A DNA stretch of 64,000 bases from Brevibacillus ruminantium (GTDB lineage: Bacteria > Bacillota > Bacilli > Brevibacillales > Brevibacillaceae). How positions within the stretch are numbered: the stretch's first letter is position 1; each line of letters starts with the position of its first letter. The notes under the pieces are model-generated. The model worked only from the letters and a program-made list of their open reading frames with translations. It searched no databases and had not been told where the DNA came from. The DNA lies in assembly GCF_023746555.1 (NCBI RefSeq), contig NZ_CP098755.1, forward strand, positions 3,918,501 to 3,982,500, read 5' to 3'. Below, one piece after another: positions 8,230 through 17,010 of this stretch. The position numbers and the translations under genes were made by a program.

Positions 8230-9186
8230 TCAACTGTGAATGCCCAGCAACGTATCCAGCCCTTTTTGTACGGCAAGCCCGGTATCAAAGCCGACGAGTC
8301 TCGCTTCTTTCCCATCCAGCGCATTGGCCATCTCATCCAGCAGCAGAGAGAGCCGATCCTGTTCGGGCATGGTTACTTCTACTGGCAGCTCTCCTTTTCC
8401 CCCGGCAAGAAGCGTATTCCAATTTTGGACGGTGAGTGTGCCTTCTGTCCCGTAGATGGTGTAGGTCAAATGCTCCTTCTGTCCGATGCCGCCCAAACCG
8501 TTTATCGTCACAGGTGTCCCGTTTAGCAGACGGAGCAGCGCGGAGATTCCCACTTCACAGGCTTCCGGGTCCTCAGGGTAATCGACATCACTGCGAACCA
8601 CCTCATAGCTGCCAAAAAGCGCCTGGGTCAGATGCAGAAAATGCGGCAGCACTTCCCGTACAAAGCCCCCCTGCTCCCGTCCGGACAACCATGCGGTCTG
8701 CTGCCAAGGGCGCGGCCATTGATGAAAATGAGTGACGATGTCGATTCGGCGGATATTTCCGATTTCTTCGATTCTTCTTTTTAGCTCAAGAAAGAGGGGA
8801 CGGTAGTAGATCGGGAAGTTCATCGCGTGAATGACTCCTGCTTTTTCTGCCGCCGCAAGCATCTCGGCTCCTTCTTTTACTGATCCTGCCAACGGCTTTT
8901 CACAAAGCACATGCTTGCCCGCTGCCAGTGTGTCCAAGGCGACACCATGATGAAATTTTGGCGGAACAGCTATGTAAACCAAATCAAGCTCTTCTTTGTC
9001 CAACAGTTCCTGATGGTTTGTGTACCAGGCATTAATATCGTAATGTTCCGCTGTTGCCTTTGCTCGATCTGCAGAAATATCACAGACCGCTATCACCGAA
9101 AAACGCTCATGGGCCACCATTGCATTCAGCAAACGTTCTCCCATTACTCCCAATCCAATAATCCCGACAGCATAACGCTCTTTCAT
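8230..9186 (-). CDS. Gfo/Idh/MocA family oxidoreductase
   Basis: A 318-residue NAD(P)-dependent dehydrogenase. Residues 1-120 are a Rossmann fold with GIIGLGVMGERLL, a PPKFHH segment and the family signature EKPLAGSVKEGAEML, whose lysine is the usual catalytic residue. The C-terminal half is the alpha/beta domain that binds the substrate (FVREVLPHFLHLTQALFG). Substrates of this family are mostly sugars, sugar acids, inositols or tetrapyrroles; none can be assigned. The start follows AAAAAGGAGAAGATCCT. Next on the strand is the Nudix hydrolase; no sugar transporter is nearby. Confidence 0.88.
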   Translation of the reverse strand: MKERYAVGIIGLGVMGERLLNAMVAHERFSVIAVCDISADRAKATAEHYDINAWYTNHQELLDKEELDLVYIAVPPKFHHGVALDTLAAGKHVLCEKPLAGSVKEGAEMLAAAEKAGVIHAMNFPIYYRPLFLELKRRIEEIGNIRRIDIVTHFHQWPRPWQQTAWLSGREQGGFVREVLPHFLHLTQALFGSYEVVRSDVDYPEDPEACEVGISALLRLLNGTPVTINGLGGIGQKEHLTYTIYGTEGTLTVQNWNTLLAGGKGELPVEVTMPEQDRLSLLLDEMANALDGKEARLVGFDTGLAVQKGLDTLLGIHS

Positions 9187-9269
9187 AGGATCTTCTCCTT
9201 TTTGAGGAACTTTTGGGCTCAGCTCGTTTCCTAGTCACGGACAGACATCCTCCCCGTCTCATCATACAA

Positions 9270-9307
9270 CAAAAAAAAAGCCCTTCGCCAGTCATACTGA
9301 TGAAGGG
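9270..9307 (-). terminator. terminator after symporter gene
   Basis: Minus-strand CCCTTC, 16-base loop, GAAGGG, then CTTTTTTTTT. It lies 12 bases beyond the symporter stop codon. Confidence 0.85.
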
Positions 9308-9318
9308 AGAGGCAGTTA

Positions 9319-10587
9319 TCAGGCCACTTGTGCTGTCGTTTCCTGAATGTATTCTTTTGCTTTTTGCTGATCAAACTGTCCTTCCCAACGGGAGACGACT
9401 ACAGCGGCGAGAGAGTTGCCGATGACATTGACCACGGTGCGGGCCATATCCAGCAAGCGGTCAATCCCCGCAATAAAGGCGAGACCTTCCAGTGGAATTC
9501 CTACCGAGCCGAGCGTGGCCAGCAGTACCACAAAGGAGACGCCAGGCACGCCGGCAATACCTTTGGAAGTTACCATCAAGACCAGCATCAGTGTGATTTG
9601 AGCGCTGATGGGCATGTGAATGCCGTACATTTGTGCAATAAATAAAGCAGCCAGAGCCTGATAAAGCGTGGAGCCATCCAGGTTAAACGAATAACCCGTC
9701 GGAATGACAAAGGAGGTAATCGCTTTTGGACAGCCCAAGCGCTCCATCTTTTCCATGATCTTTGGCAGGACGGTTTCGGAGCTGGCTGTGGAATAAGCGA
9801 GCAGCAGCTCGTCCTTCAAAATTCTGATCAGAGAAGTAATTCTGATCCCGCTCATCCGGGCGATAATGCCCAACACGACGAGAATAAAGAAAAGCATGGT
9901 CAGGTGGACCAGAATAACCAGCTTGCCAAGCGGTACCAGTGAAGAGAGACCAAACTTGGAAACGGTTACGCCAATCAGTGCAAAAACCCCAAACGGAGCA
10001 AACTTCATGATCGTATTGACGACCCAGAACATGGCGTCAGCTACACCTTGGAAGAAACGAAGAACAGGTTGTCCTCGATCACCGGCAGCTGCAACCCCAA
10101 GCCCAAACAGGACGGAGAAGAAAATGATGGCCAGCATGTCGCCTTTGACGATTGCCTCGAAAACGTTTTTCGGGACGATGTTCACGAACGTGTCCGCAAA
10201 GCCATGGCTTTGCGTGGATTCTGCTGTCTCCACGTATTGATGGATATCTGTTTTGGTCAAATGCGTCATGTCAACCCCAACACCGGGGTGGAACAGATTG
10301 GCCGCAACGAGACCGACGATAATGGCAATGGTCGTGACGATCTCGAAGTAGAGGATCGTCTTTCCGCCAATTTTGCCAAGTTTTTTGACGTCACCTACGC
10401 CAGCTACACCGACGATCAACGTTGAGATGACGATCGGAACGACGATCATTTTAATCAGGCGAATAAAGATATCACCTATAGGCTGCAGATAGGTGGCTAC
10501 AGCGGGATTTCCGTAGAAAAGTGCACCAACCAAAATACCCAAAAACAGACCAATAACAATTTGAATAGCTAATCCAAATCGTTTCAT
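9319..10587 (-). CDS. gltP: dicarboxylate/glutamate:cation symporter (DAACS)
   Basis: A 422-residue integral membrane transporter of the DAACS family that imports glutamate, aspartate or C4-dicarboxylates with protons or sodium. Diagnostic features are eight hydrophobic segments starting at residue 8, FIRLIKMIVVPIVISTLIVG, the serine-rich re-entrant loop with STASSETVLPKIMEKME, SFVIPTGYSFNLDGSTLYQA in TM7, and SKGIAGVPGVSFVVLLATLG in HP2. The gene name follows the family; GltT and DctA are equally possible, since substrate choice cannot be read here. The start is at 10587 with a CGAGGTGTCAGG ribosome binding site. It stands alone with a terminator downstream and a 540-base non-coding region upstream. 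Confidence 0.9.
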   Translation of the reverse strand: MKRFGLAIQIVIGLFLGILVGALFYGNPAVATYLQPIGDIFIRLIKMIVVPIVISTLIVGVAGVGDVKKLGKIGGKTILYFEIVTTIAIIVGLVAANLFHPGVGVDMTHLTKTDIHQYVETAESTQSHGFADTFVNIVPKNVFEAIVKGDMLAIIFFSVLFGLGVAAAGDRGQPVLRFFQGVADAMFWVVNTIMKFAPFGVFALIGVTVSKFGLSSLVPLGKLVILVHLTMLFFILVVLGIIARMSGIRITSLIRILKDELLLAYSTASSETVLPKIMEKMERLGCPKAITSFVIPTGYSFNLDGSTLYQALAALFIAQMYGIHMPISAQITLMLVLMVTSKGIAGVPGVSFVVLLATLGSVGIPLEGLAFIAGIDRLLDMARTVVNVIGNSLAAVVVSRWEGQFDQQKAKEYIQETTAQVA

Positions 10588-10835
10588 CCTGACACCTCGC
10601 TGTCTATTCTAAAGATGTTGATTAAAACAAAAAGTGCAGTGCATATGTCGATTTTTGTCGACGAGACAAATATATAGTATCAGACATATTTTTTTCACTC
10701 AATGTAAACAGTTTCCTACTTGATTAAAATGATATATGGTATCATAGCATATAATGTTTAAAACTATTAATTTTTTTATAATTCTTTTTTTGATTGCTAT
10801 TTTTTGGTTATTTCTTTTTTCTCCTACCGTATATC
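10588..10835. other. AT-rich non-coding region upstream of symporter
   Basis: No plausible gene. This holds the likely symporter promoter and an inverted repeat ATGATA-N6-TATCAT at about 10728-10745 that could be a regulator site. A long T-rich run follows (10750-10820). Nothing else is recognised. Confidence 0.5.
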
Positions 10836-11072
10836 GAGGCCGTGGTGAGAAGAATCATGTTTCCCTGCTAAGCTCCGTACTCCGCCCTGCATGGAAGATT
10901 CACTGTCCGCTCCACAGCGGGTGGCAGGGGGCCGCAAAAGCCGTGTCGCTCCGAAGCGAATCAGGGTTGCGTCCCTTTTTCCTTCCACCCGCTGCTCCGC
11001 TGAGCTGGGCTTCACAGTCGCACGCAGGGAAACATGATTTTTCTCACTACAGCTGCGTTGCTACGCCTATGT
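10836..11072. repeat. 235-base imperfect palindromic element
   Basis: The left arm (GTGGTGAGAAGAATCATG then TTTCCCTGC, 10842-10868) is complementary to the right arm around 11019-11050 with about 27 of 30 matches. A second nested pairing joins CAGCGGGTGG-C-AGG (about 10915) to CCT-T-CCACCCGCTG (about 10981). The transcript would fold into one long hairpin. A copy of the left arm lies at 34-112. Frames through it are open only by chance. It looks like a non-autonomous, MITE-like intergenic repeat. Confidence 0.65.
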
Positions 11073-11131
11073 GTAAAAAAAGAAAAGAAAGACAGGATTC
11101 CCCCGCCTTTCTCCCTTGCTGTTTAAAACTC

Positions 11132-12073
11132 CTATTGTGTAATTCGGGTACCGCTCTTTCCTTCGAGCGCCAGATCTGCCTTGTTCAGTGCGCAGATGAT
11201 GGCAGTGCCACCTTGCTTGGCAAATTTGTATGCCGCCTCGATCTTCGGCCCCATGCTTCCAGCGCTGAACTGCCCTTCCGCGATATAGCCTTCCAGTTCT
11301 TCCAACGTGACGTTTGTCAGCGCTTTTTGATTTTCTTTGCCGTAGTTGATGTATACATGCTCAACATCTGTCAGAATAACAAAAATGTCCGCCTGAATTT
11401 GCTCTGCCAGTTTGCAACCGCTGCGATCCTTGTCGACGACGGCTTCTACGCCTTGATAGCTGCCATCCGCTTTTTTCACGACCGGGATGCCGCCGCCGCC
11501 GCAGGATATCACAATATGACCGCCGTTGATCAGATCGACGATGGATGCGGATTCCACGATGCTTAGCGGCGTTGGCGATGGCACAACACGGCGCCAGCCA
11601 CGTCCGGCATCCTCTGCCACGGTCCAGCCTTTCTCTGCACTTAGTTTTTTCGCCTCTTCTTCACTGTAGAAGACGCCGATTGGTTTGTCCGGATTGGCAA
11701 AGGCAGGGTCGTCTGCCGACACTTCTGTTCGGGTGACCACGCTCACCACATGTTTGGGGCTGCCGATACGGTTCAGTTCATTATGCAGAGCTTGCTGCAT
11801 CATGTAGGCGATAAAGCCTTGGCTTTCTGCACTGCACACGTCCAGCGGCATGGCGGGCACAACGTGGCTCGCTTCTTCATTTTGGCGCAAAATCGTTCCT
11901 ACCTGGGGTCCGTTTCCATGAGTTACCACGATGTTGTATCCGTTATGTACCAACTTGGCGAGAAACTGACAGCTTGTTTTTACATTCTCATACTGATTTT
12001 GAAAATTTGCTTCCTGCTTTGGTTGCAAAATCGCATTTCCCCCAAGTGCAACCAACACGGTTTGTTTACTCAT
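11132..12073 (-). CDS. arcC: carbamate kinase
   Basis: A 313-residue enzyme of the amino acid kinase family making ATP from carbamoyl phosphate and ADP, usually the last step of the arginine deiminase pathway. Signature segments are VLVALGGNAILQP at the N-terminus, VVTHGNGPQVGTIL (residues about 47-60), the carbamate-kinase-specific SQGFIAYMMQQAL, GGGGIPVVK, and a C-terminal GTAIICALNKADLALEGKSGT. The length matches the family. No arginine deiminase or ornithine carbamoyltransferase genes are next to it, so it may serve purine or agmatine breakdown elsewhere. The start at 12073 follows GGAGAGAG. Confidence 0.95.
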   Translation of the reverse strand: MSKQTVLVALGGNAILQPKQEANFQNQYENVKTSCQFLAKLVHNGYNIVVTHGNGPQVGTILRQNEEASHVVPAMPLDVCSAESQGFIAYMMQQALHNELNRIGSPKHVVSVVTRTEVSADDPAFANPDKPIGVFYSEEEAKKLSAEKGWTVAEDAGRGWRRVVPSPTPLSIVESASIVDLINGGHIVISCGGGGIPVVKKADGSYQGVEAVVDKDRSGCKLAEQIQADIFVILTDVEHVYINYGKENQKALTNVTLEELEGYIAEGQFSAGSMGPKIEAAYKFAKQGGTAIICALNKADLALEGKSGTRITQ

Positions 12074-12254
12074 TTTCTCTCTCCAATCTAGTGCACAGTA
12101 CCGAGGAACGGCACCCTGCCCGCAAGTAAAACGGCCATACCCATTGAGAAGGATATTACTTGAGCTTCCCGATACCAGTCAACTGGTTTCTTCCAAATTG
12201 ATTTTTTCCATCCATCTTGTTTTCGACGACCTGTACATGATTTTTTCTGTCCCC

Positions 12255-13517
12255 TCATCTTCCACGCGTTTTTGCGACAGGCGTGATCAAAGAAAACAGA
12301 CGATTATGATGGGATCGCCGCCAAGTACCCATCATCCGGCTCACCGTTGGATGAACGCGATTGGTTAACGTGATCAGCGTAGCCCTTCTGAACGGGTCCC
12401 GCCAAATGGACGTACCGGTAAAGCCCGTATGGCCAAAGGCATGCTCCGAGAGACAATCTCCTCCCGTGCAGCCGACGCTCAACTGCTCCAGATTGCCGCC
12501 TGTCGCCGCTGCTTCCCAGCCAAGTGCCCGCATCGGCGCAAGTCCACCTGTCTGGCAGCGGCAAGCCAACCTCTGCAGCAGCGGATCAATCCGGACAGGC
12601 GCTTCTGCGGAGGTCCAGATACGCATGTATCGCTCGGTATCTGGACAGGTAGAAAACAGGCCGGCATGACCGCTGATCCCAGCCAGCCCGTGATAGGCGT
12701 TGCAGTCATGTACGATGCCATGAATGATCCCGGTCCTCCAGTGAAAGGAAGCGATCCGCTCCGACAGTGCCTGTGCAGTGGGCAAGCCCAGTGCTTCCTC
12801 GGAAACAACCTGCTGCATCGCCAGATTCAGCTCAAAGCCGTCGCCCTTTTCCATGGGGGCAATTCGCTTCTTCTCCAGCTCCGGATGCACCAGGGGCAGA
12901 TAACAGGTGCTGCTCATTCCGCTCGGCTGAAAAATAAGTCTTCGGGCCAGCTCGTCCAAAGGTTCATCCCAAACCCGTTCCAGGATAAAGCCCAGGAGTA
13001 TGAAGCCCAGGTCACTGTACACGACCTGCTTGCCGGGTATGCCGATCATCGCTTCCTGGGCGATCCGTCGAATATACGCCTCGCACCCGCTGTCATGGAG
13101 AAAATATGGGCGCCAGGCAGGAAGTCCGGCGGTATGGGTAAGCAGGTGAAGCAGTGTAATCTTTCGTTTCACGGCTAAGTCCGTACCCGTTTCCAGCTCC
13201 GGCAGATGTTGAGAAATTGAATCTGTCAAGGATAGCCTTCCCTCTTGCACACTGAGCAGCAAAAGCGGAAGCGTCACCATGACTTTGGTCAAGGAGGCCA
13301 TATCATAAATGGTTGTCTCATCAACTCTCTCCTGAAGCTCCAGGGCAAGTCCCGTGTCTTCGGCTGCTGACAGAGTCCCCGCCGCAACCGTGACGGCCGA
13401 CTTACCATCCTGAATCAGCATGGAAATCCCGCCCGGAAAAACCCCCTGGCTGATCCCTGCTTCCAGGCTTTCCTTTAGGCTTTTTTTCAGTATTGTAGCA
13501 AGCTCTACCTGACTCAC
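12255..13517 (-). CDS. beta-lactamase-fold serine hydrolase
   Basis: A 420-residue protein of the class C beta-lactamase/PBP-like family, members of which are esterases, D-amino peptidases or modified penicillin-binding proteins. The SxxK nucleophile motif is SLTK (about residue 95, in YDMASLTKVMVTLP); the YxN-equivalent is YSDLGF; HTGFTGTS near the C-terminus stands for the KTG/HTG triad. There is no signal peptide, so a cytosolic role is likely. The GTG start at 13517 is chosen because ACGGAGGGACGGCG precedes it; the longer in-frame ATG at 13580 has no such site. A second, unrelated serine hydrolase lies at 36362-37309. Confidence 0.85.
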   Translation of the reverse strand: MSQVELATILKKSLKESLEAGISQGVFPGGISMLIQDGKSAVTVAAGTLSAAEDTGLALELQERVDETTIYDMASLTKVMVTLPLLLLSVQEGRLSLTDSISQHLPELETGTDLAVKRKITLLHLLTHTAGLPAWRPYFLHDSGCEAYIRRIAQEAMIGIPGKQVVYSDLGFILLGFILERVWDEPLDELARRLIFQPSGMSSTCYLPLVHPELEKKRIAPMEKGDGFELNLAMQQVVSEEALGLPTAQALSERIASFHWRTGIIHGIVHDCNAYHGLAGISGHAGLFSTCPDTERYMRIWTSAEAPVRIDPLLQRLACRCQTGGLAPMRALGWEAAATGGNLEQLSVGCTGGDCLSEHAFGHTGFTGTSIWRDPFRRATLITLTNRVHPTVSRMMGTWRRSHHNRLFSLITPVAKTRGR

Positions 13518-13715
13518 CGCCGTCCCTCCGTTGCTTGCCGCGATGGCGCGGTACAAGAATATCGCGTATAGCATCTCCAAACATCATACCGGACAAAATG
13601 GTCACCGTCATCGCAATTTAAGGAGAGTGATTGCCAAGCCCCGGAAAGCTGAGCGTTAAAATAAGTGTGGAGTTTTCTCGGCTGCTGTATATTCTATCAG
13701 GAGAACTAAGCATGA

Positions 13716-14513
13716 ATGGAGGGCTTCTGCTTGATACCTTCTTCAAAATGGAGTCTGCACCGCTTTTTCGCCAAACATCCCGTCATCAAAGGTTATATGC
13801 CTCCTACCGCCCTTTATCGGCCAACTCTTCTGGGAACTTATCTGCACCGATACCATACCGTCTTTATCAAACCCAGTCGGGAGCATATGGGCCGGGGCAT
13901 TATCAAGGTATGGAAAACTCATCGCGGCTACTCTTTTGTCAAACAACGCGGCCAAACCGTTTCCGTCCCTACACTGTCACGGTTGAGACAGAAGCTACAA
14001 CAAAAAATCGGGGAAAAGCAGCACATTATTCAAAAGGGAATTCCCCTTTCGAAGGTAAAAGGCAGGCCCTTTGACATCCGCGTGATGATGATGCGTAATG
14101 GTTCAGGCAAGTGGCAATACGCTGGCATGCTGGCTAAGGTGGCGGCAAAAAATAGCGTAGTCACCAATGTGGCCGGGGGCGGAAAAGTGATTACCGTTCA
14201 GAGAGCGATTGCTCAATCCCGCAGTGTCAAGCCGGAGCGGAGAGCGAAGCTCATGCGTGAGTTGATTAAAATGAGTTATCTCATCTGCGACCACTTTAAC
14301 AAATACAAGCATTCTTCCCTGATCGGGATTGACTGGGCCATCGACAAAACCGGCAAGCTTGTCCTGATCGAAGTCAATTTTGACTTTCCTGGCTATGGTC
14401 CTTTTGCCGATCTTCCCACGAAAATCTACTATCACCGGATTAAACGCCTTCGTTCGGAATATCTGGCTTGGCGAAAGCAGCGGAAAAGAAAAAAACCGGC
14501 CCTCTCTTCGTAA
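13716..14513 (+). CDS. YheC/YheD-like ATP-grasp protein
   Basis: A 265-residue protein of the YheC/YheD family, ATP-grasp fold proteins linked to the endospore coat in Bacillaceae. Seen are VFIKPSREHMGRGI (ATP-binding lysine and glycine loop, about 50-63), a central IIQKGIPL hinge, RPFDIRVMMMRNGSGKW with the typical Arg, AKVAAKNSVVTNVAGGGK, and IGIDWAIDKTGKLVLIEVNF, which carries the Asp and Glu-x-Asn metal ligands. The tail is strongly basic (WRKQRKRKKPALSS). An AGGAG lies 12 bases before the chosen ATG; spacing is long, so the true start may be further in. The gene converges on mscL. The ligated substrate is unknown. Confidence 0.8.
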   Translation: MEGFCLIPSSKWSLHRFFAKHPVIKGYMPPTALYRPTLLGTYLHRYHTVFIKPSREHMGRGIIKVWKTHRGYSFVKQRGQTVSVPTLSRLRQKLQQKIGEKQHIIQKGIPLSKVKGRPFDIRVMMMRNGSGKWQYAGMLAKVAAKNSVVTNVAGGGKVITVQRAIAQSRSVKPERRAKLMRELIKMSYLICDHFNKYKHSSLIGIDWAIDKTGKLVLIEVNFDFPGYGPFADLPTKIYYHRIKRLRSEYLAWRKQRKRKKPALSS

Positions 14514-14536
14514 AGAGAAGTGCCGATTTCTTTTTC
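14494..14536. terminator. bidirectional terminator between ATP-grasp gene and mscL
   Basis: Imperfect stem around CCGGC-CTCTCTT / AAGAGAA-TGCCG with a CGTA loop, flanked by an A tract on one side and TTTCTTTTTC on the other. It overlaps the last codons of the ATP-grasp gene. Confidence 0.7.
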
Positions 14537-14571
14537 ATGTCTGCTATATGCGTATCGCGCCACGAGCGAAT

Positions 14572-15036
14572 TTACGCTTTTGCCCCGACAGCTTCTCCCT
14601 CGATAAGCGGCGAAGTGCACTGTGGACAGCGTGTCGCTTTGAGCGGAATGGCCGAGATGCAGTACGGACATTCCTTTGTCGTAGCTGGCGCCTTTTCCGG
14701 CTCATTCTTTTTCCGAAAACGATTCACCTGTTTGACGGCAATAAAGATTGCGAAAGCAATAATTAAAAAGTCGATTACGGTATTGATAAACAATCCGTAA
14801 TTGATCGTGGCAGCCCCATCCTCCTTGGCTGCGGCCAACGTCGGGTAGACCTTGTCGCCCAGATTGATATACAGATTGGTAAAATCGATTTTGCCAAGCA
14901 GCAGGCCGACGGTCGGCATGATGATGTCATTGACCAGAGACGTTACGATTTTGCCGAAAGCGCCGCCGATGACAACCCCGACAGCCAGATCAATGACATT
15001 CCCCTTTAATGCAAACTCTTTAAATTCTTTGAGCAT
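14572..15036 (-). CDS. mscL: large-conductance mechanosensitive channel MscL with zinc ribbon
   Basis: A 154-residue protein that opens in response to membrane tension to release solutes on osmotic downshock. The core has the MscL hallmark [20 protein letters not shown] (TM1 with pore-lining Gly/Ala), a periplasmic loop ([20 protein letters not shown]), TM2 ([20 protein letters not shown]) and a basic cytoplasmic start RFRKKNE. After the usual end the protein carries a C-terminal zinc ribbon with two CPxC knuckles (ECPYC...RCPQC), in place of the usual C-terminal helix bundle. The ATG at 15036 follows GAGGTGAGAGG; an upstream ATG at 15084 was rejected. Such ribbons occur in some Firmicute MscL proteins; their role is not known to me. 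Confidence 0.93.
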   Translation of the reverse strand: MLKEFKEFALKGNVIDLAVGVVIGGAFGKIVTSLVNDIIMPTVGLLLGKIDFTNLYINLGDKVYPTLAAAKEDGAATINYGLFINTVIDFLIIAFAIFIAVKQVNRFRKKNEPEKAPATTKECPYCISAIPLKATRCPQCTSPLIEGEAVGAKA

Positions 15037-15093
15037 CCTCTCACCTCTTTTATTGACTGTCTCTCTATTTATATCCATGCACAAAACCCTTTT

Positions 15094-16032
15094 CTATTTT
15101 TGTCTGGAAAACACATGCTGAAGAAAATGCGTGACAAAGCGCTCCTGGTCGACCTCAAGGCAGACCTCCACATTGGGAGCTGCGGCAGGCTGCTTCCGTC
15201 GATCGCCAATCGTCCGAGCATCGGACGGACCACCAGAGGTATCCACCGCGACATGCATTGGCGTGGCCTTCACGAAGGTCGGATCGATGACAACTCCAAC
15301 AGCCAGCGGATCATGCAGGGCACAGCCCTTGACGTTGCCTACCTGGGCGTAGGCGTTCATGTAAAACTCGCACATATCTGCAAACGAACGGCTGACATGG
15401 GTACCCAGCTCTCTCCAGGCCTGGAGATGTTCCCGGGTCAACAATGTCTGCATCGTAACATCCAGCCCTACCAGCGTGACAGGGATTCCGGATTGAAAGA
15501 CCAGAGAGGCAGCCTCGGGGGCGGCACAGATATTAGCTTCAGCTACGGGGGTCCGATTTCCCGGCACTGTCACCGCTCCCCCCATAACGACCACGCGCTC
15601 TACAAGGTCAACAAGCTTTGGCTCAGCCATGATCGCAGCAGCCAGATTGGTCAGGCTGCCCACGGTGATGATCGTCACCTCACCTGGATGCTGTTTAGCC
15701 TGAGCGATCATGAAAGAAGATGCGCGCACGTCTTTCGCCGCCGTTTGCGGTCTGTCCAGCTCAATATTGCCCAAACCGTTTTCGCCGTGGAACAGCTTGG
15801 CTTTTTCCTTCAACTCGCGAAAAAGCGGCCTGCTTGCCCCGGGATATACCGGAATCTGACTGGCACCCAGAAGCTCCAGGATTTGCAGGGTATTGCGGGT
15901 CGCCTCCTCGACAGCGATATTGCCAAAGGTTGTCGTTACTCCCAATACCTCCAGGGCCGGGGAATGGACGGCATAGGAGAGAGCCAAGGCATCATCAATG
16001 CCGGTGTCGACGTCTATGATCACTTTTTTCAT
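15094..16032 (-). CDS. nucleoside hydrolase (inosine-uridine preferring type)
   Basis: A 312-residue nucleoside N-ribohydrolase that splits ribonucleosides or related compounds into base and ribose. The calcium-binding signature DVDTGIDDALAL is at residues 6-17; VLGVTTTFGN, VVVMGGAVTVPGN and EANICAAPEAA (substrate contact Asn) follow, and the late catalytic His-Asp pair is seen in CALHDPLAVGV. The ATG at 16032 overlaps the stop codon of the upstream paralogue as ATGA, so the two are translationally coupled; GGGAGGAG precedes it. The base preference cannot be told. No transporter is adjacent. Confidence 0.93.
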   Translation of the reverse strand: MKKVIIDVDTGIDDALALSYAVHSPALEVLGVTTTFGNIAVEEATRNTLQILELLGASQIPVYPGASRPLFRELKEKAKLFHGENGLGNIELDRPQTAAKDVRASSFMIAQAKQHPGEVTIITVGSLTNLAAAIMAEPKLVDLVERVVVMGGAVTVPGNRTPVAEANICAAPEAASLVFQSGIPVTLVGLDVTMQTLLTREHLQAWRELGTHVSRSFADMCEFYMNAYAQVGNVKGCALHDPLAVGVVIDPTFVKATPMHVAVDTSGGPSDARTIGDRRKQPAAAPNVEVCLEVDQERFVTHFLQHVFSRQK

Positions 16033-16826
16033 TGTACTCCTCCCGCTTCCAAAACTTCTCGGATATGCTGGACAACGCGCTGTCCATCTACATCGACGCA
16101 CACTTCAACATCGGAGCCGATGCGCGGGATCGCCCGCAGATCAGCCAGCACTGCTCCCCGTGAAAGCACGCTCTGGCAATCGACCGTAAGCTTCATCTTT
16201 GTCTTTTGGAGTGTCTCCGGTTCGATCACGGCCAGCACCGCCGTACATGCGTCCAGCCCTTCTACGTAGTCCTGTCCCATGGGAAGCGCGACCTTTTGTG
16301 TCACATCCAAAGGAACTAAGGTCAGCGGCAATTCCGAAGCCAATACGAACGCGGCGGCTTCCGGGTCGCTGTAGATATTTGCTTCTGCCACGGCTGTGAC
16401 ATCTCCCGGAACACGGATCGCTCCCCCCATCACAATCACACCCGCCAATTTATGCGGCAAATCAGGGTCGATGGCCAGTGCTTTAACGAGGTCCGTCAGC
16501 GGGCCGAGCACTACCAGATGCAGCTTGCCCGTATGCTGATTTGCTTGGGAAACGATCAATTCGGATGCAGTTATGCCGGCTTTTGGGTCGGTGAGTTCCA
16601 ATCTTTGTGCAGACAACAATGCTTTTTTCTCTCCTGTCGCTATCGGCAATGCCGCTACACCGTATGTCTCCAGAAGCTGGGCAGCCTGCTGCGCTGCCTG
16701 GTGATCATCACCGCGAACAGTGATTCCGCTCAGTTCGGCCGAGGACGACTGCAGGACGAGCCGCAATGCCAGCAGTTGGTCCCCTCCCACACCGCTCACC
16801 AGTATTTTTGTTTTCGTATGTGTCAT
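16029..16826 (-). CDS. catalytically degenerate nucleoside hydrolase paralogue
   Basis: A 265-residue protein clearly homologous to its downstream neighbour: VIVMGGAIRVPGD matches VVVMGGAVTVPGN and EANIYSDPEAA matches EANICAAPEAA. The N-terminal DxDxGxDD calcium site is replaced by VSGVGGDQLLALRL, the late LHDPLAV is replaced by LDACTAV, and a helical stretch of about 40 residues before it is missing. It should therefore not bind the catalytic calcium in the usual way. The frame is long, uninterrupted and has a good ribosome binding site (TTGAGGTGACAGG), so it is not a recent pseudogene. A regulatory or structural partner of the active enzyme is a reasonable inference. Confidence 0.8.
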   Translation of the reverse strand: MTHTKTKILVSGVGGDQLLALRLVLQSSSAELSGITVRGDDHQAAQQAAQLLETYGVAALPIATGEKKALLSAQRLELTDPKAGITASELIVSQANQHTGKLHLVVLGPLTDLVKALAIDPDLPHKLAGVIVMGGAIRVPGDVTAVAEANIYSDPEAAAFVLASELPLTLVPLDVTQKVALPMGQDYVEGLDACTAVLAVIEPETLQKTKMKLTVDCQSVLSRGAVLADLRAIPRIGSDVEVCVDVDGQRVVQHIREVLEAGGVQ

Positions 16827-17010
16827 CCTGTCACCTCAATTTCTATTCGCACTTATCCTAATCGAATCGGGAATAGCAGTCAAATACAAACCTGCCCGGA
16901 GAGCTTGAAAGTTTCCAGGGATTCTCTTACACTATTTAGGACGATACCATCTGGCAGAGATTGGAGCGGATTTCGGGCTCCATCTTCACAACAAAGGAGC
17001 TCGTGCGACG

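Noticed and set aside
10754..11566. A 270-codon plus-strand open frame from the T-rich region into arcC
   Set aside because: It runs through the palindromic repeat and then antisense to arcC, with no ribosome binding site and no recognisable domain.
12074..12254. A small gene between arcC and the serine hydrolase
   Set aside because: Only short frames without ribosome binding sites are present.
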